Shown piece by piece: positions 7,673-14,404 of a stretch of DNA of 14,404 nt. Position numbers and translations under genes: made by a program. Location: the NCBI GenBank assembly GCA_019633425.1, contig WSUB01000385.1, forward strand, positions 1-14,404, given 5' to 3'. The notes under the pieces are model-generated. The model was not told the origin of the DNA. It was given only the letters and a program-made list of their open reading frames with translations, and ran no database searches. The first letter of the stretch is position 1. The number at the start of each line of letters is the position of its first letter. The DNA comes from Tulasnella sp. 424 (lineage: Eukaryota > Basidiomycota > Agaricomycetes > Cantharellales > Tulasnellaceae).

Positions 7673-10020
7673 TCATTCCGCCTCCGCTGGTTTGAGTTTT
7701 TGACGGGAGCGAGCGGCGCGGTTTGATGCATTCTCTGCATACAGAGTATCTCCGATTTCTTCAAAAATTCCAGCAGCTTGTTCATAAAGGGGTACTGCGT
7801 CAGCGTGCTGATCCTGGTCACGATGGACATCGGCAAGGCCCATCAGAGCCTGGGCTCTCCTGAATCTGCCCCCCATGTCGATAGAAATTTGCAGGGCTTC
7901 GGTGAAAAGCTGAACGGCCTGGGTGTACTGCTTTTGAAGCCGATGCACTTCACCGAGACCCCACAGAGCAGAGGCTCTTCCTCTTCTGTCGCCGATGTCG
8001 GTGCAGATTTGGACGATCTCGGAGTAGAGCGGGATGGCTTTGCTGTATTCATGTTGAGCCCAATGCACACGAGCAAGACCACGGAAAGCCCTGGCTTTCT
8101 TTTTTTTGTTGCCGGTTTTGGTGCAGATTTGAATAACCTCGGAGTAGAACGTAATGGCTTCGCTGTACTTTCCCTGAACCCGATGCACTTCAGCAAGACC
8201 CCACAGAGCGCTAGATGTTCCTTGTATGTTGCCGGTGTCGGTGTAGATTTGGATGAGCTCCGAGTAGAGCTTAATGGACTCGCTGTTATTGTTTAGAAGC
8301 CGATTCACTTCGGCGAGACCATGGAGGGCACTGGCTTTTCCTGCATTGTTGGCGGTCTCCGTGTAGATGCCCAAGGCCTCGGTGAAAAATTTTGACGCGT
8401 TGATATAGTCATTCTGAGAATTATGCATGTGTCCCATTTTGATAAGAAGTTCAGGAGAGCGAGTGCGTGAAACCGACGTATTTGCGGCCCGCTGGCGATC
8501 CGGAACAATCATTGGCTGTATGATGAAAGGTCAAATTGTGTTCAAACAACCTCAAAACCGGCACCACTTACCATATGATTCATTGACTTTCGACACTCCT
8601 CAGCCGTTGGCCGCTTGCAGGGATCGATGCTCCAACACGTGATCATGAGCGAGTAGAGTGCCCGCATCAACACCATGCTGGTGTGATCAGCAGTGGATGG
8701 GAGATTCCCCTGAATGACGTGTATGAAAACAGCAGAATCTTTTCTGATGTTTTGAAATGGAATCGAATTCGTCATAACCTATTTGAACATTGACTGTAAG
8801 CTTCTCTTGAGAGTAATATCCGAATTTTAGTCTACCTCATAAAACACCCAGCCCAGTGCCCAGATATCACTCCAAAGGCCAGGTTCGTCATCCTTAAGCA
8901 GCTCAGGAGGAGCCCAGCGAAGTGTATACTGATTACCCTTCAGGGTTATGGTATTCGTGGTTTCACAGAACTCCGTCTCAAACGACAGTGCCGCATGCGT
9001 TTCGTTTTCGCTTTTCTCGGGTTGTACAGGAGGATCCTTTTTTGTGAGGCGACGCGCGGAGCCAAAGTCCGTAATGACTGCGCGACATTCCAGATTTACC
9101 AACACGTTGGCCTACGCAATGTAGAGTTAGGCTTGCCGGGGTGTCTTCTCACAGTAAGATCAGGCTCACCGATTTGAGGTTGCCATGGTATATCGATGGC
9201 TTTTGATTATGAAGATACTCCACTCCGTTTGCCACGTCATAGATCTGGTGTATGACTTGTCAGAGGTGACTCGAAAGATAGTGTCTTGACCTTACCAGGC
9301 GGATTCGCTCCGGTATTTCCCAGTTGGCGGAGGCCACAAATTCCCTTAAACTTCCGTTGTCCGCCCAGGGAAACACCAACCAGACCCTATCCTCAGACAG
9401 ATCTTCGACAAATCCTTCAAGTTTGATGACGTTTTCGTGAGAAAGGTCGGTTAAGAATCCCGCTTCCCTGAGTGCCAACTAAGCGGAGTTAGCTCTGTGC
9501 GACAGCTCGACGCGTTGTGATAAATTATTCTCACCCCCAATACTCGCTCTTTGTCATTTCCATCATTGATCTTCAGTTTCTTTACCGCTATGGCCTAACA
9601 TATGAAACCCAGCTCGGTTAATGACTTGTTGTAGGAAATAAATTGATTCTCAGTGGAACAGACCTTTCGCTGGGGCGTTCCACCATCAGACTTGTTCTCG
9701 CCTCCGGTTCGAGCTGGGTCGTTCGCGGTACTTTTTGAGGCGGAAGGTAAAACCAAAAACGCTCGTGAAACTGTCGCAAATCCTCCACGAAACTCCGGGC
9801 CGTCTTCCGGGAATTCGATCGAGGACGAATCGATTCGCCATTTCGCGAGTTTCTGGAGCTTGTCCCTCTACGTAGACACAAACTACAGTGAGCCCCTATG
9901 ATTACGCTTCGTAATTCGGGCGAGACGTACTAATTTGCTGCTTAGCGGGGACGTACTGCCGGAATCGCCTGGATCGGATCCTTGCGACCCGCGACGGTCG
10001 GCGTCGTTCTTTGGGTCCAT
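7673..10020 (-). CDS. TKL-type protein kinase fused to six TPRs, possible pseudokinase
   Basis: Eight exons on the minus strand: 10020-9931, 9867-9664, 9594-9535, 9478-9296, 9244-9170, 9111-8836, 8778-8572, 8515-7673. All introns are GT-AG, phase 0 and 51-69 bp, and together the exons give about 645 residues. The glycine loop is FRGGFATV (56-63), the beta-3 lysine is K103 in AIAVKK, and HENVIKLEG follows the alpha-C helix. The catalytic loop is YHGNLKSANVL (198-208), with Asn201 where Asp is expected and Asn206 kept. DFG is at 219-221, the APE equivalent is APPE at 271-274, SDIWALGWVFYE is at 285-296, and CW..DP..RPT is at 344-354. From about 386 to 625 come six 40-residue TPRs (GLAEVHR...YSEAI..YSEVIQI type), usually protein-binding. 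No signal peptide or membrane segment is seen. It lies between the two NDE units, convergent with the upstream one. The first exon and its donor are the least certain part. Substrate and partner are unknown. Confidence 0.85.
7730..8452 (-). repeat. Six degenerate 120-bp units encoding the TPR array
   Basis: These are tandem 40-codon repeats inside the last exon, each carrying the G-L-A-x-V-H-R ... Y-S-x-A-I ... I-Q-I-x-T-x-x-G pattern. The exact 40-residue spacing and similarity between neighbours (units 2 to 5 especially) suggest expansion by internal duplication. No unit is broken. Confidence 0.8.
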
Positions 10021-11047
10021 TTGAATCGGGTAAACAAGATCGAAGATGAGATGGGTCGATGGTCAGGTAGGAGCTTCGCCGAGGGGGAGGAAGTGATAGG
10101 AGGTGGTATGAGGAACGGAGTGGTGAATCTGAGGGTCTTTATAACACGGAGAGCCGAACCGCACACTTGCCGTTCTCCTCTGTACCTTTTGCCTTGAGGC
10201 GAAGGCAGTGGGCAGCGGTCATGGGCGCTTTCGAGGCCTTTTCTCTCTTAAAATGTTCGTCGCAAGCCACCACGTTGCCCGCAATCTGGGGCTGCTAATA
10301 AGATAACGTTGTACCCTTCGATTCGCTTCCACGAAGTAGCTCCCTAAGGCCCCCAGTCGATCGGATCTTCGAACGCGCTAATTGCTACTGGGTTCCATAT
10401 TCTGGGCTCTCTCCTTCGAATAACTCGGGTCGACCCGGACTGCAAGTGAACGCGCGGCTTCAGTGCACACCCCCATGCTAAACGCGTGTGTTGCAGTACA
10501 ACCATCGATTGTATGCTTAGAGTCGATCAGCGATGTACCCCCGGACAGCTAAGTTACTTTTCAGCGCATTTGGCGTCAGCAGTAAGTCGAATGGATCCAT
10601 CGGCGGGAAGGGTTCGTACGAAAAAAAAGATTAAAAATCGAACGGAGGAAGTGGCGATGCAGATCGAGAATGATAGGGTCGAACCTTGTCGGTGCACTTG
10701 ATCTCTCCCATTGGGGTGATGCTCGAGTAATTTGGCGAATGGTGGGTTGTATCGTTAGGTGTCTCATTTGATTCGTTCAGTGAATAGGGGACCAGGTGTA
10801 ATCGAGACACGTATGCCGTGCAAGAAATATACGAATTAGGACACGGCTTGAAGGGTTGTGAGGATGCACTTCGTGCGTAGTCTGTGGTAGTAGGTTCAAA
10901 TGTACGGATACGGTCGAAGAGATCGGTCAAACGCCGAGGCTCACACTGCGGTTTGTCCAATTGAAAAGCTTAGGCTAACGGGGGACAGTACATGCCTCGC
11001 GGTGCGAGGAATGTTAATCCAATCTATCTGATAGCCTTGCGTCTCTC
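10021..11047. other. Upstream region of the kinase gene and spacer to unit D2
   Basis: The first part must contain the kinase-TPR promoter (minus strand), but I see no clear core element. Frames of up to about 109 codons exist (for example 10960-10631 minus) without recognisable domains or intron logic, and I do not call them. An A-run lies at 10621-10628 and a 12-bp perfect palindrome, CGGGTCGACCCG, at 10426-10437. Otherwise nothing stands out. Confidence 0.4.
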
Positions 11048-11422
11048 AGCTTGGAATGAGGCATCCGATCGTGGTAGTGGTGATGATGGTAATCTATGTT
11101 TATCGTGGCCCGAGCAGGCTGGTGCGCTGATGGGGAGGCAGTAAACCAGATATTTACAGACAGCTTACAACCAGTAACGACCAACTGGAAGGGGAGAAAC
11201 ATAGGTTGGATGCAGCCGACACGAGAAGAGTCGAAGTTGCTCAGCCGGGCCAGCTCCACCGCCAGAAAAAAGAAAATAATTGGAGGAGATTTTGTGGAGG
11301 AAGTATAAGCAACACGTCATCGGTCCGAAGGCACAACCCGACCCATTTTTGTTCCATCACCTCGTCTCTCCTCACTTATAGTAATGCCGAGAGCGTCGAT
11401 CATGCAACATAAATGAAATGGG

Positions 11423-12848
11423 ATGTCTTCGATGGCTGTGAGGAGCACCCTTGCCTCATTTGCTCCCAAGGTGTTGCCGCGCAGTGTGACCCCTTTCCCC
11501 GCTTCCTCCACAAGTATATTCACAGCCTGTCGCGCTATCGACCCTCAAGATGCCATCACAAAACCGCCTCGACTACATAGAGAACTGACCACACTCGATT
11601 GGATCACCTTGGTCACCGTCCTATGCACAATCACAGCGCTCGTTTACTTTACGACCAAAAGGAAATTTACCCCACCAGCATAGCAAATGCCCTTCGAAGA
11701 GGACAAGAAGGTTATTTTGGTTCTCGGGAGCAGATGAGCCGGTACGAGCATGATGAAGAACACGGATATGGAGGGCTCGGATTGCAAGTTGTTCCGCTCT
11801 CCGGTCGGTTTATTTGCTCAGTCCAATCTACAATTTCTCTAATTCGCGTTCAATTTCGCAAGGGGTCTCACTGCACGCATTTTCGGTCCTCGTCAATCCC
11901 CAGGACTACTTCCTGTTCACGCCGTTCCTTCCATCGCTCGCAGTTGGAACTCTCGAGGGCCGTTCCACCTATGAAGCCGAAGCTCCCAAAGTCGACCCTC
12001 ATAACAAGCAAGTCACACTCGTGAACCTGTGAGACATCAAGGAGAAGTCGCCAACCCCATGACCTCGTACGGTGTCTTAGTCCAGGTCGTGGATGCCAAG
12101 ACCAAGAGGTTTGGTGTTCGCGGTGTCAGGGAGGTGAGGGCAGCGAGACGATTTTAAGCGTTTCGAATTCTGGTAGCTGATTATGACATCATCCTCTTCG
12201 CCGGTGGCTATTCTTCGTATCTAGCATTCCATGCTTCTAGAAGTAACTTCCTGACGTGGGGGAGCTCCGTGCGCGTCATGGACTTCATCGGGCCCCCGGC
12301 ATCCCCCGACCAAAGCGAGGAAGAAGTCGGTCGCTTGATGTCATGAATAAGTCAGGCGGGCCGAAACAAACTTGAAAGCCCTGATGTGTCTAACTAATGT
12401 CTTGTACGTTAGTCGCCGTCGGCGGCCCTCCCACAGGCGTCGAATTCTCCGGCGAACTCTACGACTTGATCAAGGACGAACTGCGTTCATGGTACTCACT
12501 AACAGCTCAAAGTCACCCTCGTCGAAGCATTACCAGACGCCCTACCCGTGTTCGGCTGCGAATGGATCAAGTACACCGAAACGATGCTCAAGGAGCTGAA
12601 GATCGAGGTCCTTGGCACCAAGGCCGTGTTCAAGGAGGTCGAAGACAACACTGTCGTCTTCAAGAACGATAAAGGCTAGATTGAGGAGATTCCGTCTGGA
12701 CTGCTGGTGTGAACCATGAGGAACGTTAATAGGCCGTTGGGAGGGATTTGATGGCGCAGTTGCAGCAGCAACAGACGAACAGGAGGGGGTTGTTGGTGGA
12801 TGATTGTTTGAGGCTTTGGACGTGAACGACGTTTACGCGACCGGTGAT
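11423..12848 (+). pseudogene. Truncated type II NADH dehydrogenase (NDE-like) pseudogene, D2 copy
   Basis: This is the partner of 2463-3852 and slightly better preserved. From ATG at 11423 an open frame gives a presequence-like start (ASFAPKVLPRSVTPFPASS), then LDWITLVTVLCTITALVYF, a hydrophobic segment like the one in the full-length gene, then TPPA-stop (TAG at about 11681) and MPFEEDKKVILVLGSR-stop (TGA at about 11736). Later pieces are [40 protein letters not shown], then from about 12413 [19 protein letters not shown] with the second dinucleotide motif (one Gly changed to Pro), and FKNDKG-stop (TAG at about 12677). Similarity ends at GAT/GTAAGT (12846-12854), exactly as in the D1 copy. 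Exons 6-9 are absent. The stops, the 17-codon deletion and the 3' end are shared with D1, so it was already dead before the duplication. Confidence 0.9.
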
Positions 12849-13500
12849 GTAAGTGCCGCCTTGCGTAAAGGATCTCGCTCCAATTATAAGCAGATCGTTA
12901 CTGCTTGTTCGAATTCCATCCACGACCTTTATCAAATTGGACACGACGTCGAACACTGAGTTGTCTCTTTTCGCTGTCAAGCATTAAGTCCCATTATTGG
13001 CATTGAGCCACGAGGGAAAGGGCCTAAATACAGCCCATCGTCTAGCTTGCACGTCCTTTATCGACTCGTCCACTTGCTTGGACGCAGCGATCGAAGGGTG
13101 CGGGGAATCTTGTTCAAGCTCTAACCCGAATCACGTGCGAACCTTCTAGTGCAGTGCCTAGAACTCTGGGCGAGCGGCTCGGCATTGCGAAACCGAATCA
13201 GTCGTCAATTGATCGCCGAAGCTTAGCGAGAGATTAGATTGACCCCCTACCCTTAACGAGCCTGTCAACTATCCCCTGATGATCGAGTCGGACCTCATGG
13301 TCGGCCCAAAGGATTCAGGCACAAAGTGCTTACGTCACTTCCGCCTTATTCATTACATCTACTCGTTACCACTCCTCAGTGGTAGATCCTCAATTGGACG
13401 CTCAAGTCAGGTTCATGTAGCCTCTGTCATTGGGGTAAACAGTCATTTCTTTCTCTCTCAAGAAGATTCCACTCTCGTCTGCAAGCCGCTCCCTACAAGC
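12849..13500. other. Intergenic DNA between the two NDE-like copies of D2
   Basis: It matches 3853-4495 along its length with small indels. No gene is recognised. It is likely to hold upstream control sequence of the next copy. Confidence 0.6.
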
Positions 13501-13551
13501 TTATCTCCCTCTCCCCCCGCCTCCCTCCCTCTCGCTCTCCCCCGACCCGCA
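13501..13551 (+). promoter_or_regulatory. Pyrimidine-rich leader of the second full-length NDE copy
   Basis: This C/T tract matches that at about 4516-4564 and lies directly before the position of the lost start codon. Confidence 0.45.
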
Positions 13552-14404
13552 ATACTAGGTACGTAGAGCGTCAAGGACGATGTTTAGTGCTCGCTGACGT
13601 GGTCTACTTTTTGAGCAGCCGCAAGGAGGACTCTCAATACCTTCGCTCGCAGGCCGCTGGCTCGAACCCTGCCAGCTGGACCATCCACCTCCTCAAGGCT
13701 ATTCACGACGTCTTGAGCGTTGCGCGCTATCGAGACCGAAAGCGCCATCCCAAAACCACCACGATGGTGTCGAGCGCTGACTACCTTCAGTCGGGTCACC
13801 TTGGTCATCGTCCTCGGCACGGGAGCCACGTTTTTCTACTTTGCGACCAAGGAGACTCACCCACCGGCGTGACAAATGCCCTTTGATAAAGACAAGAAAA
13901 CAGTTGTGACTCTTGGGAGCGGGTGGGCTGCTACGAGTATGTTGAAGACATGGACACCGAGGATTACAACGTCGTGAGTTTCACCTGATCACGCACTCGG
14001 TCCAAGCTGCAATTCCCTAATCCCCCTTGGTTTTTGTTCTGGGACCCGTTGTGCGCATGATAGGTCCTCGTCAGGCCGCGGAGCTACTTCCTCTTCACGC
14101 CTCTGCTTCCCTCAGTCGCAGTCGGAACGCTCGAAGCCCGCTCGATCATCCAGTCCACCCGCTACGTCGCCCGACACAAAGCCCGCCGAGTGTCCATCTA
14201 CGAAGCCGAAGCGCTCAAAGTCGACCCTCACAGCAAGCAGGTCACCATCGCCGACTTGTCCGATATCAAGGGAGACGTCAACAACATGACTATCCCTTAC
14301 GATATCCTGGTCTACGCTGTTGGCGCTGAGACGCAGACGTTTGGCATTCCCGGTGTCAAGGAGGTGAGCGCGGGATACGTTGGTTTTTTTGTTTAAGCGT
14401 TTTT
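13552..14404 (+). pseudogene. Full-length-type NDE copy of D2, 5' part only, with disabling lesions
   Basis: This is the partner of 4568-6817, running off the window in intron 3. Exons are 13552-13558, 13619-13973, 14064-14363. It keeps features the D1 copy lost: the complete hydrophobic segment (VLGTGATFFYFATK, about 13811-13852) and the intron 2 donor (GTC/GTGAGT, 13971-13979). It has its own lesions: the start ATG has become ATA (13552-13554), TGA at 13714-13716 in the presequence, TGA for the conserved Trp at 13870-13872 (TGG in the D1 copy), and a 1-nt deletion within 13946-13949 (GAAGACATGG against GAAGAACATGG). Exon 3 is clean: FLFTPLLPSVAVGTLEAR through KVDPHSKQVTIADLSDIKGD to TFGIPGVKE. 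Downstream integrity cannot be judged. It is probably a pseudogene. Confidence 0.85.

Larger units (their letters stand above)
11048..14404 (+). repeat. Duplicated unit D2 (partner of D1), cut by the window end
   Basis: It is collinear with 1-257 and 2338 to about 5406. The order is a 5' block, a truncated NDE pseudogene, a spacer, and a full-length NDE copy. Introns and spacers match as well as exons, so it arose by DNA-level segmental duplication, not retroposition. It lacks the 2.1-kb Helitron-derived insertion found in D1. Confidence 0.9.

Noticed and set aside
7778..8296. Plus-strand open frame of 172 codons
   Set aside because: It is antisense to the TPR exon. Its repeated pattern is the mirror of the 120-bp TPR units.
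7673..8515. TPR exon as a separate kinesin-light-chain-like gene starting at its own ATG (8512)
   Set aside because: A clean GT-AG intron (8516-8571) in phase joins it to the kinase exon, and the kinase would otherwise lack a stop until well past its last helix.
10426..10437. Perfect 12-bp palindrome CGGGTCGACCCG as an operator
   Set aside because: It is a single occurrence in a GC-rich spacer with no second copy or known binding factor, so chance is sufficient.
10631..10960. Minus-strand open frame of 109 codons as a small gene
   Set aside because: It has no recognisable domain, and composition does not distinguish it from chance frames in this spacer. It is kept only as a note in the spacer entry.
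1..14404. CRISPR array, rRNA or tRNA genes, prokaryotic operon features
   Set aside because: No spaced direct repeats, rRNA core words or tRNA cloverleaf were seen, and the intron structure shows eukaryotic DNA.

Overview
The window looks like nuclear DNA of a filamentous basidiomycete, most likely an Agaricomycete. The evidence is many short GT-AG introns (about 50-90 bp), pyrimidine-rich promoter tracts, a Helitron-type relic with the protein signature common in Agaricomycete genomes, and a kinase-TPR fusion of a type expanded there. No closer placement is possible from the sequence alone.

The window is built around a head-to-tail duplication of about 9 kb. Unit D1 covers 1-257 plus 2338 to about 5406, where the visible match ends because its partner leaves the window. 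Unit D2 covers 11048-14404. Each unit carries two adjacent plus-strand relatives of the fungal type II (alternative, rotenone-insensitive) mitochondrial NADH:ubiquinone oxidoreductase, NDE/NDI family. The first member of each unit (2463-3852 and 11423-12848) is an old, 3'-truncated pseudogene, and the two share stop codons and an internal deletion. The second member (4568-6817, complete; 13552-14404, cut by the window end) keeps almost the whole nine-exon gene but has private lesions. As written, none of the four copies can make a full-length enzyme.

D1 differs from D2 by about 2.1 kb of extra DNA (258-2337). It holds a decayed Helitron-like coding region, which is itself interrupted by a 690-bp element (1206-1895) with terminal inverted repeats over 100 bp long and a TCAAAG target duplication. 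Removing that element and one TCAAAG restores the Helitron reading frame across the junction.

Between the two units, on the minus strand (10020-7673), lies the one gene that looks intact: eight exons joined by phase-0 introns, predicting about 645 residues. It has a tyrosine-kinase-like (TKL) protein kinase domain followed by six 40-residue TPRs. Its catalytic-loop aspartate is replaced by asparagine (HGN for HGD/HRD), so it may be a pseudokinase scaffold. The remaining stretches (258-905, 3853-4495, 6818-7672, 10021-11047, 12849-13500) contain no gene I can support.
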